A DNA stretch of 64,000 bases from Pratylenchus scribneri. Its lineage: Eukaryota; Nematoda; Chromadorea; Rhabditida; Pratylenchidae. The stretch lies in contig JAQSEB010000022.1 of assembly GCA_030063045.1 (NCBI GenBank), forward strand, positions 1,533,501 through 1,597,500. The letters are read 5' to 3'. Shown here piece after piece: positions 10,743 to 23,300 of the stretch (positions within the stretch are counted from its first letter, which is position 1; every line of letters starts with the position of its first letter). Under the pieces are notes generated by a model. It was not told where the DNA came from and searched no databases. It saw only the letters and a list, made by a program, of their open reading frames with translations. The position numbers and the translations under genes are program-made.

Positions 10743-12349
10743 ACAGCAGAGTTCATCAAATGTTCACATTTCACTGGTCAATAACAACAATGTGCCAATG
10801 ACAATGAATAATATCCTTTTGATGTTCTTTCCACTCTTTTATTTGTTGCAATTTGCCATTTTAGCCCTTCCAATCTTTTATTATATTTCCCAAAATTAGT
10901 TGTAGACACCATATTATTCCAACAATAGTTAATCTCGAATTGTAGCTTGTAGATCTTTAGTTCTTTTTTTTGCATTCTTAGAATTCATATTTTTGTAGTT
11001 GATGCTTGTTAGAAAGCTGAATAAAAAATTTTTTAAATAAATTGTGTTATGATGTTAATTTGAAAATGTATGAATGAGTAAAAATGTTGAAAAATAATTT
11101 TGCAAAAATAAATGCAATTAATTTGGTGAAAAAAAAATAGAAAATTTGCATAATTTGTTCATTGCATAAAATTATTAGAGACGAGAGAGTAGCCAAGCCT
11201 AATGTGGATAAAAATAGTGAAGTTGGTAGTGGCTTGTTGTAATCATGGGAGTCTTTAATTTTTGTTTCTTCAAACCAAAACCACTCGCAAAAAATGCTTA
11301 TTTAAATGAAGCATTTTACAATGCTGACAAATTTTTATTCTTTATTCAAAAGTTGCTGTGGAAAAATTAATACAATAAATGAATCAGAGATTTCGATATA
11401 TATATAAAATTTAAAAAATACTCAAATAATATAATAATTTTTGTTGATTTTGATAAGAAAAATTATAAAGAATTTACCTATTCATTTTACTTTATAGCTT
11501 CAAATAATCCCTCAAAAATTATAGTTTTTTAAAATTTAATTTAATGTTATTTATTCATTTAAATAAGTAAACTTTCGTTATCGAACACTAAGTAACGGTA
11601 TAGAATTTTCAGTAATTAAATCAAAGCTTTAACAATTGCGCTACACCCAACAAGAGCGGTATTGTGATATTTTATAATTGTTTATTAATAAATAATTTTA
11701 AAAATTTATAATCTTATTAGATATCCTCTATTTTAAATAGTTAAGAAAATAAATTTTTTTAATTTTATTTATGGCTCATTGAAGTAATAAAAAATCGCCT
11801 AATTAATTTATTTTTATTATTCATCTTATTTTGTGACACACCAGCAGCATATATTGCCCAAGGCATTTATGTGCTTTTCAACCAAAAAGTGTCATTTCTT
11901 ATTATCATTAATACGCAAAAAAGTGACAATAGGGTGTGAGCAAATTCCACCACTACAAATCACAAGATCCAGCTTTATTGTCGAGACAGACAATCGGCTG
12001 ATGAGCACTGTCAAAAAACTGGTCTTAATTCCTTTTTTCTTTTATTCACACCAATTATTCCATGCCTTTAGGCTATAATAGCAGATCATATTGCACATCC
12101 GGAACATAATAATTAATTTAATTGCTGTCTGCGGCAATCCGCTTTTGGCTAAATGCCTATATAAAAACAAACTTTTTCAGACAATTTCTTCATTTTTTCC
12201 ATATTTTTCCACACAATTTCCCTTCTTTTTTACACCAAATATTTAGGAGTGAATATTCCTTTTATCTTAACATAATCCCTTTTTAAATATTTCCAATTAA
12301 ATTCATTCATTAATTTTCCCCATTTTTCTATAAGAGGAAAAATTTCAAA
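10743..12349. other. Intergenic region between two Gly/Cys-rich paralogues
   Basis: AT-rich, without a supported gene. An 81-codon ORF at 11833-12078 has no recognisable feature and was not called. The 3' part carries the TATA motif used by the gene at 12350. Confidence 0.4.
12156..12170 (+). promoter_or_regulatory. TATA box of the 12350 gene
   Basis: GCCTATATAAAAAC lies about 190 bp before the ATG at 12350. The nearby TTTTCAG at about 12174-12180 could be a trans-splice acceptor, leaving a leader of about 170 nt. Confidence 0.4.
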
Positions 12350-13213
12350 ATGAAGTGGCTCATTTTCGGCTCTTTATTGCTTTTGCCTTTGTCCCAAGCC
12401 TTCTTGTTTGGAGGCGCCGGTGGCGGCGGTTGTGGCTGCGGTGGTGGTGGAGGCGGAGGTTGCTGCCCGCCACCTTGCCCTCCTCCTCCAGTTCCATGCG
12501 GAGGTAAAACAACATTACTATTTTTCTAAATTATTTTAATTTTACTTGAAGCTTGAACTCAAAATGTTGAATAAAAATTTACAGTTCTTCCTAGAGTAGT
12601 AAATTTATAATTTTTTTCTTTTTTCTTGATTGTTGATTCTGAGAAATTTTTACCCCCTGAGTGAGCGAATTTTTTTCTCACTTCTTATTGAATACATAGT
12701 TTAATATTATTGGCATTAAATACCAAATTTTATCACATTTTCATTAGATTAGACTGAATTAAGAAGTATTAATTAGTGGGCAGCATACGATAAAAAATTT
12801 ATGATAATCATTTTTTTTTGGCTAAACTTTTATCTATAAATATGAAATTTTATTAAGAAAATACCCATTATATTGTGATTTATATTTTTAAATATTGGAT
12901 GAAATATTGAATAATATGGAATCTCTAAGTGCTATTAAAACTTTTAATAAAATATTTGACACTTTAAGGTGGTTGCGGAGGGGGTTGCGGTGGAGGCGGT
13001 GGCTATGGTGGCGGAGGAGGCGGGGGCGGTGGCCCAATCATTGTGAACTGCGGCGGTGGTAGCAGCGGTGGTGGCGGCTATGGTGGAGGAGGTAATTTAT
13101 TCAAATATATTTGAAAGATAATTTATTTATACAAATTAGGATGCGGAGGAGGAGGCGGTTGCGGTGGCGGTGGCGGATGTGGCGGCGGTTGTGGAGGAGG
13201 ATGCGGCAAATAA
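12350..13213 (+). CDS. Secreted glycine/cysteine-rich protein, 3 exons (paralogue)
   Basis: Exons are 12350-12503, 12969-13091 and 13140-13213, giving about 116 residues. The N-terminus WLIFGSLLLLPLSQA is a signal peptide, followed by FLFGG. Then come Gly/Cys runs, CCPPPCPPPPVPCGG, a Gly/Tyr module, PIIVNCGGGSSGGGG and CGGGCGGGCGK at the end. Intron positions and phases are the same as in the gene at 9975, so the two are tandem duplicates; the minus-strand gene at 5050-6323 is a more distant member. Function is inferred only from composition. Confidence 0.8.
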
Positions 13214-14084
13214 ATGTGCACTCCGTTCGATTGCGACCAATAACAAACTTTAGGCTATTTCTCCCATTTGAATGCATTGCAATGAAAAACATCAAATTGA
13301 AGTGCGAATAATATTCAAATAATACTCATTCATATATTCACCTCAACGTAGTTTTATTAGAAAATCCACACTTTTGTTTGTATATTTTGCCCACAATTAG
13401 AAATCTCGTCTAGAATTTTATGTTAATTTTAGTAGTTTTAGCTCATTTGTAGTTGTTAGAATATAATTGCTGAATAAACTAGCTTATGAAATATATATTA
13501 ATCGGATTATTTTTTTGTAAGGACGTTTTCGATTGGCTAAAGCTTATTCAATTTTTTCGAAATAGTTCATAAACAAGGAAGCAACCAAATTTGATATGTC
13601 AAATGAAAGTAAAGCTTCTAAAAAGTGGCTGAATTTAATTTTTTCTTAAACTTATAAATTTAGTTTAAGTCAATCCTTTCTGATTTACAATAATGAAACA
13701 AATTCTGAAGATTTATATAATAGTGGTTGGCCTATTTTGACAAAATTTTCTTTATGCTTTTCATTCAGTGGCGGCTGACGGCATGATAAAAAGCATGCTG
13801 CTCTCATTCTCATCAATAAGCAAAACAATGCTTTTGACTGTGATTACATAACTTTTTTCAATATGGTGGCTGATGTAGTTAAATTGTGTATTTCATAATG
13901 GGTTACCCAGTCAGTCTTTATGAAAATATTGTTTAGAGAACACTGATAAAATAAAACTGTTTTTATCACTTTTTTAAAAATATTTTTGCCGTAATTGTGT
14001 GAAATTTAGACCTAAAATTTACTGATAGATCTCATATCTCATTAGTCATTAAATAATTAATTTACATTAGTTTTAAAAAAACTC

Positions 14085-14335
14085 AAAAAGGGGATCGGAT
14101 GCCTTGTTTTTATCAATGTTGGAGGCCGTTTAGAGGCAAACGCGCATACAAATTAAGAGGGAAGGCGCCCTCAATTTTATATGCCAACCGCCGTCCATTT
14201 TCAACTTAGGGCTAATTTTCGTCATTTCCCCTTTTTTAAAATTACTTTTTCCTAGAGGGATCGAACTTAGCTGAAAGAGTTTTTTGGTCAATGCTTTTAC
14301 CGATTTAACCAAGCGGGCACAACGACTCATCTTTT
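14085..14335 (-). repeat. tRNA-derived SINE, family 2, copy 1
   Basis: On the minus strand the element opens with GTGCCCGCTTGGTTAAATCGG (A-box-like) and about 40 nt later has GTTCGATCCC (B box). A non-tRNA body follows, including AAGGCGCCCTC and GGCCGTTTAGAGGCAAAC. A second copy with the same order lies at 61935-62165. The tRNA-like head with both internal promoter boxes marks it as a SINE. Confidence 0.65.
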
Positions 14336-14664
14336 AATAAAATTGGAAAAAAGTCTTCATTTGATGATTTTATTTTTTTTTTCATACAATAAATTAATCC
14401 ATTTTTCCATATTTCAGTCAAAAGCTGTAAAAATATCTGCCGAAAATCAATTAAATAGTCCATTCCATTTTTTGGATGATTTATGATTCCGTGATCTACG
14501 ACAATTTTTGCATTATTCGAAAAAATACTTTTACTGTAATATAACATTTTATTTTTCACGAATTTACAGCGATTTTTCAATAATTTTGTTATCCTATGCA
14601 AAAAAAAATTTGCAAAAATGGATTCTTCGACATTTTTTCTAGAACCAAACCCGCATTTTTTCAC
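14305..14664 (-). CDS. Uncharacterised ORF ending inside a SINE
   Basis: A 119-codon minus-strand frame with Lys-rich coding-like text, such as LIDFRQIFLQLLTEIWKNGL. Its last residues (DESLCPLG) are encoded by the head of the SINE at 14335, so the insertion seems to have truncated or capped the gene. Upstream, a second frame (14679-14942) may belong to the same gene, but the joining intron could not be resolved. No family recognised. Confidence 0.35.
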   Translation of the reverse strand: MKKCGFGSRKNVEESIFANFFLHRITKLLKNRCKFVKNKMLYYSKSIFSNNAKIVVDHGIINHPKNGMDYLIDFRQIFLQLLTEIWKNGLIYCMKKKIKSSNEDFFPILLKDESLCPLG

Positions 14665-14678
14665 ACTACTAATTAATT

Positions 14679-14942
14679 TTAATTTTTTATTACAAATTCA
14701 ACATTGTTTTTGTCATTCACAAATTTTTCGTCAAATACAAAAATATAATCAATATTTTTTGAAGCCATTTTAATGGAAAATTCGCGACAAACAAAAACAT
14801 ATATTGTCATGTGGATGGCTTTTTTCACACATAATAAAGTGCACTCTCGTTGATGAAATATTCCCATTTTACAAGTAAAAAAACTTTTTCTTGCACTTTT
14901 ATTTTTTCTCACTCTATAGAAATGAATGCAATTTTTGGCCAT
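14679..14942 (-). CDS. Uncharacterised ORF, possible 5' part of the 14305-14664 gene
   Basis: An 87-codon frame with CREFSIKMASKNIDYIF and a basic, hydrophobic-poor composition. It lies 15 bp from the next minus-strand ORF but in another frame. A frameshift, a tiny intron or two unrelated ORFs are all possible. Confidence 0.3.
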   Translation of the reverse strand: MAKNCIHFYRVRKNKSARKSFFTCKMGIFHQRECTLLCVKKAIHMTIYVFVCREFSIKMASKNIDYIFVFDEKFVNDKNNVEFVIKN

Positions 14943-15648
14943 ATTGATGCTCGCTTGTGAATTTTAATTACCTAAGCTATAGTCCGGATTCATATTTGTT
15001 GTAGGTAGGCCAGAATCTTATTAGGAGAAATTTCCCTGTAGTGAAAATTAAATTAATTCAATTTTGGCCGATGGCTGCATTCTCAATTTTTCAATCCTTT
15101 GTCCCTTTTCTAGTAGCCTATTGTCTTCTAAAAATTGGGAATTGTTGCATTTCTTTTAAAAAAATGGAAAAAAGAGATAGATAAGGCAGAGGAAAGGGAA
15201 ATTTTATTAATTTTTTAATGAAAGAAGGGAAAAGGAATGCGAAATTTTACAATAAAATTACTAAAAACTAAAAAAAATTTTATTTTCTTTTTTGTTTTTA
15301 ATTTAACTAAAATTTTTAAAATATAATTTCATCTATCATAAAAAATATTTTTTATAAAAATAATATTTCAAATTATTTTAATTTTACAAGACTTCCTAAA
15401 AATTTTATTAATTCAATAAGACTTCCCAATTATTATTCCGCAGGATTTCTGAAAACGTGATTTCCCAAAAGGTTAAACTCAAAATACTATTAAAACAATT
15501 TTCGCTTTTTTTGGAAAAACACATGAAATTACCCACTTAAAGAAAAGTATAATTTTTGCCAAAAAAAATAAATATAATATTACTATTCCCATTATAATTT
15601 AATTCATTTCTACCCAATTTTCCTAATTTTTTATAATCCAAATTCAAT

Positions 15649-17825
15649 ATGACTCTGATGAATGCTTATTATCATTATTCTTCACTGATAATTCCACCAC
15701 TTGGTTTTGTGCTCAATTTTATTCTCATTTGGCTCATTCTCCAACGAACACCCATTGAAATGTGGTTTCACAGACGAGTTCTCTTGCAAACTTGCATTTT
15801 GGATATTATTTTATTAATTTTATTTATGTTTGGAATGCCAGTGAGTTTTTTGAAAATATTAAAAATTTAAAACAATTTGTAGAAAATAAATATTTATAAA
15901 AAATTAAAAAGGATAATAAAAATTAAAAAATTATTATTTATTATTTTTAAATTTTATTTTTTAATTAAAATTATATAAAATCATATAGTAATAGATATTT
16001 ATTTAATATTTTATTTGGATTTTATTTTAACTAAAAGCTTATCATTTTTTTCAAGATTGTTTTAAATATTAATTTTGCGATAATTTATTGTCTTCTCTCT
16101 TTTAATTATTATTTTAGTATTGCTTCTTTATTGAGGACAAATTTCTGATCTTTTTCGATGGCTATTTGCTTGCAACCAATTTTACCAAATTGAATAATGA
16201 TAATCCAATTGCACAATGGAATTTTTTCTACTATTTCTGGTATAACTTCTACAATTTCGATGTTTTTTCCATTGCCGTCCAATTCCTTTGCCGATATTTG
16301 TTTTTAAATCGGTCAATAATTATTAATTAATATTTCAAAATTTATAATGTCAAATTTTTCAGCAATATTCCAATAAATTTTAAAATTTTGAAATTAAATT
16401 TTCAAAAAATTTAAATTTCCAAAAATTTTCAAATTAAATTTATAAAAATTTCAATTTAAATTTCCAAAATTTTTCAAATTAAATTTCCAAAAAATTTCAT
16501 TTTAAATTTCCAAAAATTTTCAATTAAATTTTCAAAATTTTATTCTAAAAATTTCTTATTAAATTTTTTTCAGAAATATTCCAATTAATTTTGGCCGCTA
16601 TTTGTCCTTTTTATCCGTTCCATTCATTATTAATTTTTTGACTTCATTAATAATTGGTAATTTGAGTATGCCTAATCCCTTGACTAATACAAATGCAAGT
16701 GAAATTGTAAAATTGTCTGGTTTACCCATCGATTTCAACAAAGATGCCATTTATGCGCTTTTAAAATTAAATGTATGTTGCATTGTTTAAAAAAATAAAA
16801 ATTATAGGAGGAATCAGATGGTCATTTTTTAAATTTGATATTCAATCCCAAATTACTTTAAGTTCCCCTAAAATTGTTCAATCCTAAATCACCTAAAATC
16901 ATTTTTTTCATCATTTTATAATCAAATAAGAATTTTAGAATAAGAACCCCAAAAAAAGAATTTTCAAATCTGTGGGCGGATAACCGATAAATACCAAAAA
17001 AGAGCTCAAAAAGATGGAAGGCCCTATTTAATTAAGGAACAAATAATTCATTCTTCTCGAATTTTTTAAATGTTTTTACTTTCTTTTTTACAACTAATAA
17101 TGGTTTATCAAATGATATAAAAATTAATTTTAAAACTTATGATAGTAAAAGTTAAGATTTGGGCCCGGGAATTGTTTAAGCTAATGTATGATATAAATTA
17201 TAAATGTATGATTAACCATGATTATGGCCTAAAAACACCGATTTCTCTACATTGAAAGTTTTAGGAAATATATAAAACTTCTAATGCTATGTATTATTTT
17301 TTTTTATTAAAAAATAATTTGGTGGAATTTAAAATTTATTACAGGGATTAACGTTGAAAATAGCGCACATTATTTATGCATTATATTATTTGATATGCTA
17401 TTCCATCATCATTTTCTGTGGCCGCCAAATGATCCGATTTATTTCAACACACGCAATGAGTGAAAGGCTGAAAAAATTGAACAATCAATTGACAACAAAT
17501 CTCATGTCTCATCATTTATGTAAAAATATTTTTATAAAAATAGGAAAGTTGAATCCGCATATTTTTTGCATCGATAAATTAAAAACATTAATAAAAAAAT
17601 ATTTTCCCCAATTTTCAGGCAAGTTATCCACTCATATTCCATTCAGCATTAATTTTATTATTTCTGACCAATATTTTCAATTCATTGGGGAATGCCGGCC
17701 TTATTTCTTGCTTAGTCCATTGGCTCCCTGTGCTGAATCCATTGACCAGTTTGTGGACATTTCGACCATATCGAGATGCATTAATTGGACCAATAATTAG
17801 AAGTGCTCGAATTTTACCCATTTAA
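15649..17825 (+). CDS. Serpentine (7TM) chemoreceptor, 5 exons, one phase conflict
   Basis: Exons are 15649-15840, 16118-16311, 16574-16772, 17345-about 17519 and 17619-17825. Exon 1 is 64 codons and ends FGMP before the donor, as in the receptor at 1806. Exon 2 ends VQFLCRYLFLNR, matching the LQFFHRYLTICR site. The last exon reads ASYPLIFHSALILLFLTNIF and WLPVLNPLTSLWTFRPYR, the Str/Srd-type TM7 signature. The first three junctions agree. At the fourth, the only good donor (T|GTAAAA) leaves phase 1 while the last exon needs phase 0. The gene may therefore be a recent pseudogene, or may use an unseen splice site. Intron 2 is full of short AAATTTCC-type repeats. Confidence 0.7.
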
Positions 17826-18305
17826 TTATGCATAAAAATTAAATTTTTTTTCTTAATTTTTCTCAAAATTTTAATATTATTAAACGCATTCAATAAAATT
17901 GGCATTTTTTCCAGCTCTACCATTTGACAAAAAAATAAATATAGAGTCAGCTTTTAAGATTAAAGATTGAAAAATAAGAACAAATTTTGACAATTTCTCT
18001 TCAGAGAATACAAATAACTTAATCCCTATTCCATTTCCTATCCCCAGTTTATTGATTGGTGATTGTGTAGATTTTGTATAGGTCTTAAGGTCTCAAGAAA
18101 TTTTATGCGTCTTTTTTCTTTGCATTCTTTGGTTTTGTTTATTTCTCCTCCTGTGTCTTTGTTTTTTTTTTCTATTCACTAATGAAATGATTGACAGTTT
18201 GATTTGATGAGTCGCATCACAATTTCCTTTCACCTTGCTGGACCCTAATCCCCAACTCCATTACCATTTACCAACCATCAATCAACCAAACAAAAAGGAT
18301 GTGCA
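17826..18305. other. AT-rich intergenic stretch
   Basis: Nothing gene-like is seen. It has poly-T runs and ends against the poly-T border of the foldback element at 18306. Confidence 0.35.
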
Positions 18306-19904
18306 TTTTTTTTGTCTCCAAATTCAATTTTTTTGTCTCCTAAAATTTGGAACATTCTTTTTGTCTCCAAATTCAATTCTTTTTGTCTCCAATTGATTTC
18401 CCTTCTTCTCTCTCTCTTCTTCATGCTTATCTCTCATCCCCTTTGCTCTCTTGCTTACATAAACGGTTCCAGGGGTGCGCGGAAGTCAAAAAGAAGGTGC
18501 GCAGGATATCCGGATATATGGGGATTAAGGAGGATTAAGAGGGATTAAGCCCCTAAATGGATGGGAAATTGTCTGGGTGGCCAGTATAAGGTCGGGGAAA
18601 TGTAACAAAGGCCCGGAGAGTGCGCGGGATTAAGCCGTATAAAGGGGGATTAAGGTGGATTTGGGGGATTAAGCCGGATTAAGGCCTGGAATCGATGGGC
18701 GCGAGCCAGGGCTGTGCAGGTGCCGGCACGGCACGTGCCGTGCCGTGCCGACCGCGGCTATGAGGTGGCACGATGCCGGCACAGTGCCGGCCGAAGGCCA
18801 GCATAATAGATAATTTATTGCAGAATTAACGGAAAAATTGGTATTTATTATTGAAGAAAATGATTAAAATATTGTTATTCGTTATAATTTTCTCGAGTTC
18901 CAATTCTTAATGACAATTAAAAGGGGAAAATTATTTTTCTCTCATATATCTTTTTTGGTTCATATCTTTTTCCAGCCGGATTTTCTTGAATTTTTTCAAA
19001 AATATTCTCTTAAAAATACTTAATTTGTGGCTGGGATTGTATTGTGACACTATTATAACAAATATAATACAAATAAATAAATAAAATTACTTATTTATAT
19101 GTTTTTTAAAAAATTTTATATCGCATTATTGTTTACTCGATCGAAAAAATTTAACAACAAATTTTGTGCCGGCACGTGCCTTGCCGTGCCATAACTTGAT
19201 CGGCACGTGCCATGCCGTGCCGGCCGGAGGCCGGCACGCTCAGAATCGTGCCGTGCCGTGCCGGCTCCAAGCCGGCACCTGCACAGCCCTGGCGCGAGCC
19301 CGGTTTGGGCTGTTTTGCTACCGGCTTCGCGAGATTCCTATGCTCCGAACCCCCTAACCCTAATCCCTAGCCCCAACTAAGCTTAATCCGGCTTAATCCT
19401 CCTATATCCACCTTAATCCCCCTATATCCGGCTATATCCCGCGTGCTCCGAACCCCTAGACCCCTAGCCCCTAGATCCCATGCCGCCCCTAACCATAACC
19501 CTAATCCCTAGCCCCTAACTAAGCTTAATCCGGCTTAATCACCCTTAATCCACGTATATCCCCTTATGTCCGGCTTAATCCCGTGCAGTCTCCGGGCCTC
19601 TGTTACACTTCCCCGACGTTCCCATGGCCTTCCGGGCCATTCCGCATCCATTTCGAGGCTTAATCCCTCTTAATCCTCCTTAATCCCCATATATCCGGAT
19701 ATCCCGCGCACCTTCTTTTTTACTTCCGCGCACCCCTGGAACCGTTTATGTAAGCAAGAGAGCAAAGGGGATGAGAGATAAGCATGAAGAAGGGAGAGAG
19801 AAGAAGGGAAATCAATTGGAGACAAAAAGAATTGAATTTGGAGACAAAAAGAATGTTCCAAATTTTAGGAGACAAAAAAAATTGAAATCGGAGACAAAAA
19901 AAAA
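18306..19904. mobile_element. Foldback (long inverted repeat) element, about 1.6 kb
   Basis: The left arm (18306-about 18700) starts with TTTTTTTTGTCTCC and has repeated TTTTTGTCTCCAAATTCAAT, then TCTCTCTTCTTCATGCTTATC and GGTGCGCAGGATATCCGG. The right arm (about 19300-19904) is its inverted complement. Inside the arms, GGATTAAG/CTTAATCC motifs repeat many times. It contains a separate nested insertion at 18707-19291. It shares the internal motif GTGCGCGGAAGTCAAAAAG with the element at 24976-25764. The arms encode the same short frames in opposite orientation, which are not genes. Confidence 0.75.
18707..19291. mobile_element. hAT-type palindromic element nested in the foldback element
   Basis: The left end is CAGGGCTGTGCAGGTGCCGG and the right end its complement (CCGGCACCTGCACAGCCCTG). 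It is flanked by a perfect 8-bp duplication GCGCGAGC (18699-18706 and 19292-19299). The ends carry GGCACGGCACGTGCCGTGCC palindromes and the middle is AT-rich with no transposase. The target repeat lies wholly inside the foldback element, so this insertion is the younger one. Confidence 0.85.
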
Positions 19905-20312
19905 TATTTGCCAAACAAAAATTAATATTGTGAATAACTTTTTGGATGTAATATTTGGAAGCGTTAGATCGCAAAAAAACTCGAAATAATTAATTTTTGA
20001 CATTTTTATTCCATTTTTGCAATGAAATTTTCCCTTTGAAAAGCCAAAATAGGAAAAATTGATTAAAAAATTACCTCAAAAACATGAATTATTAAACACT
20101 CAAATGTGCTTTTCCCATCAAAACTTACATACAAAAATTAAGAGCAAATTTTTAAAACAACTCCATATCCATCCCTAGTAATTAAAGATTCATCAATTAG
20201 CCATTATAAATTTACAATTTTTATGAAATTAATTTTTTTTATTATTGTTATTTTAGAAGAAGTCAAATTTCTTGCCAATTCAATTAATTAATAAAAAATA
20301 AACACAATTAAA

Positions 20313-23300
20313 ATGGCTGAACAACAAAATGAAAATGCATCGGTGCTTTCTTTCGGACAAATTTTCTACCAAATGGGTGAAAAATTATCAGCAATGGAAC
20401 AAGAAATGGCCGATTTGAAGAAGAATGGGAACAAATTGGAGAAAGAAAATGCACAAATGAAGACGGAAATGGCACAATTGTGGGCCGAAAATCGCGAATT
20501 ACGTGCTAGCAAGGCCGATAGAAATACGGTTTGTAATTAATTAGAAAATGTGAACAAAAATATTTTGGAATTTCGAAAACAAGTTTGTCTAGGGAAATTT
20601 GGTACTAAATATGAATGTGAACTTATTGTCAGTAATGTTTGGCAATCTTGGTAAGGGACAATGCCAACATTTGACAAAGGTGACCTATCGGTGGGTAATG
20701 TTTCAGTACCGCACGTTTCAGTCCCAGCCACTTTGTTGAGCCATAGCTCAACAAAGAAGAAACCATATGATGCAATCTTGGTATCATTTGATAGAGCTAT
20801 CTGAACTCTATCGAATAGTGATAAAGCTTTTTTGATTAACTTAAATTTTAAATGACTTAAAGCTGAATAAGTGAATACAAGTCGCTTTTTCTTAATTAAA
20901 AGCTTGTAATTAAGTGGATATCAAACTTTTCGTTTTCGCAGATCTCTATATACTATTTGATAGAGCTCAGATAGCTCTATCAAATGATACCAAGATTGCA
21001 TCATACGGTTTCTTCTTTGCTGAGCTATGGCTCGTCAAAGTCGCTGGGACTGAAACGTGCGGTACTGAAACGTGACGGTCCGTGACCTATCCCCATAGTA
21101 AATGTTGGCATTAAAATTGCCAGAATTGGAATAAATGTGAATAAAATGGAATTCCTAAATATCGATAGGATTTAAAATTAAATATTTTGAAAGTTTTACT
21201 TTTAAATTCACATAAACTAAATAAAATTATGCATTTTATAGCTGGAAAAGATGTCCGATTGCATTGCCGAAATGAATATCGCAATTCAATACCAGCATTT
21301 GACGCCGAATAACAAATGGAATTTTGGAGAAGATGAGCAACATTTGAGCATTGTGGATGACACCGATGGACTTGGCGTGGAAAAATATTCTGCCCTCTGG
21401 AATCGTAATGTTTTTTTCCGTTAAAAATTCCTGAATCATTTTTGATTTAATATTGAGGAAATTAAATCATATATATGATGCGGATAATATTGGAAATTGG
21501 TGAATTTCCGGAAATACACCAAGTGCTGTGTTAGATATTTTTGGAAATCTCGACTTCTCGGTGTCGTACAAACTCGAGAATGGGCTCATTGGGCTCGGCA
21601 TAGTCGATTTATTTTATGAAATTTCAGTTTCAGACCGGTATGAGCTTTCCCTTCAGACCCCTAGCCGTTCCCACGAAACCCATTCCGCCCTTATTCTAAC
21701 TTCTAAATCGGTCTGAAATTGAAATTTCATATAGTAAATCGACCATGCCAAGTCGAATAAACCTATTATCGAATCTGTATGATGATTATAGAGCGAGATT
21801 TCCAAAATTATGCTAATTATTTAATCCCATCATTTGGATAATTCCATCCAATTTACAATTTTATCCATAAAAAAATTATGCCTATTTACAGGAAAATGGA
21901 ATTCAATTCGCGCCGAAAAGCCTGTTCCGGACTTCAAATGGAATGTCACAAAACCATATATCGCATACTATTTTGAATCGAAATTTGTCTATGTGCCTGA
22001 CACAAAAAAGTATGTTTTATAAAAATATGGAGAAAGTTTTATGAAATTATTTTTATAAATTTTTAAGGGAAATATTTAAAATTGCGAAAAAAAGCATTGA
22101 AAATTGCGAAAAGTTTATAACGGTTTAGTGGTTTGTCCTAAATTCACAAACCATATGCCGTTGGATAGAGCTCGTCTAGACGCGTCGATTGGTATATAAT
22201 TTGTCATGGTTTAAATAGTTTTGAACCTAAACCCACAAGATGGTTTAAACGGTTTAAAACCCTAAATTTTTGATCAGACCACGACAAAATATATACCAAT
22301 CGATGCGTCTTGACGAGATCTATCGAGTGAGTATAGGGTTTGGAGGTCCAGGACAAACCATTAAACCGTTATAAAACTTTCGCAATTTTCAATGTTTTTT
22401 TCGAAAAATTTATATATCATCCAATTTTTAATATTAACCTACACAGCCAAAGCATTTTTTAATTAGAAAAAGCTTTTTTGAATTAAAATTTGCAAATAAA
22501 AATTAATTTTGACTCATTTAAACTATTCCGAAATTCAGCTGTAAAATCACTGACACCAAAAAAACTTTTAATTTAATTAATTTAAATTATTAATTTTTAT
22601 TCCAGGATTCAAGTTGGATTTTGCGATAAGAAATTTCCACTCAATGGCACCTATATCGGAAATCAAAATTTTTCAATTGGGGTTAATTACAAATTTGGAA
22701 TGCGAGTCAACGGAGAATTCAAACGCTTTGCAAAGATCAATGAACAAGTCGACGATTTTCATGGCAAAGTGGTTGGCGTTGGTCTGATCCATTCACCGGC
22801 GGATTCATCACTGAGAGCATTTGCCAGTTGCCAGGGACATTATTTGGGTAAAAATTTAATTAAAACCAAACCCAAATCAAATTTCAAGCAAATATTAGCT
22901 TAAACAAGTTGATTAATATTAATGGCTCTAAGTTGATTGGAAAAAAGAATTTATTTAATTTTTGAAATTTTCGATAAAATATATCAAAAAACAACAAAAT
23001 AGGGGTATCAGTTAATTATTTTGGAGGCCAGGAAAAAATTTTGAAGCAAAAGCAAATCAGCGAAAATTTTATTTTGCCTTCTCCCCTGATAGTTTAAAGA
23101 CTTAAAAATCAAAGAAGGGCAAAATTCTAAACCCTTTAAGTCTAACTTAATCCCTATCCGGATTCCGGACCTAGTCTAATTACCTAACATACTCGCACAA
23201 AAAGTCATTCTGCAATTAGCATAACCTACCATAAGCCTTATCCGGTAACTTATAGTTTAATGTAACATGGGTTTAAGGTAGGGTGGAATCTAGTTTGGCT

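Noticed and set aside
19340..19520. CCCTAACCCTAATCCCTAGCCCC text looked like telomere repeat
   Set aside because: It is irregular, inside a foldback element, and not the TTAGGC repeat of most nematodes.
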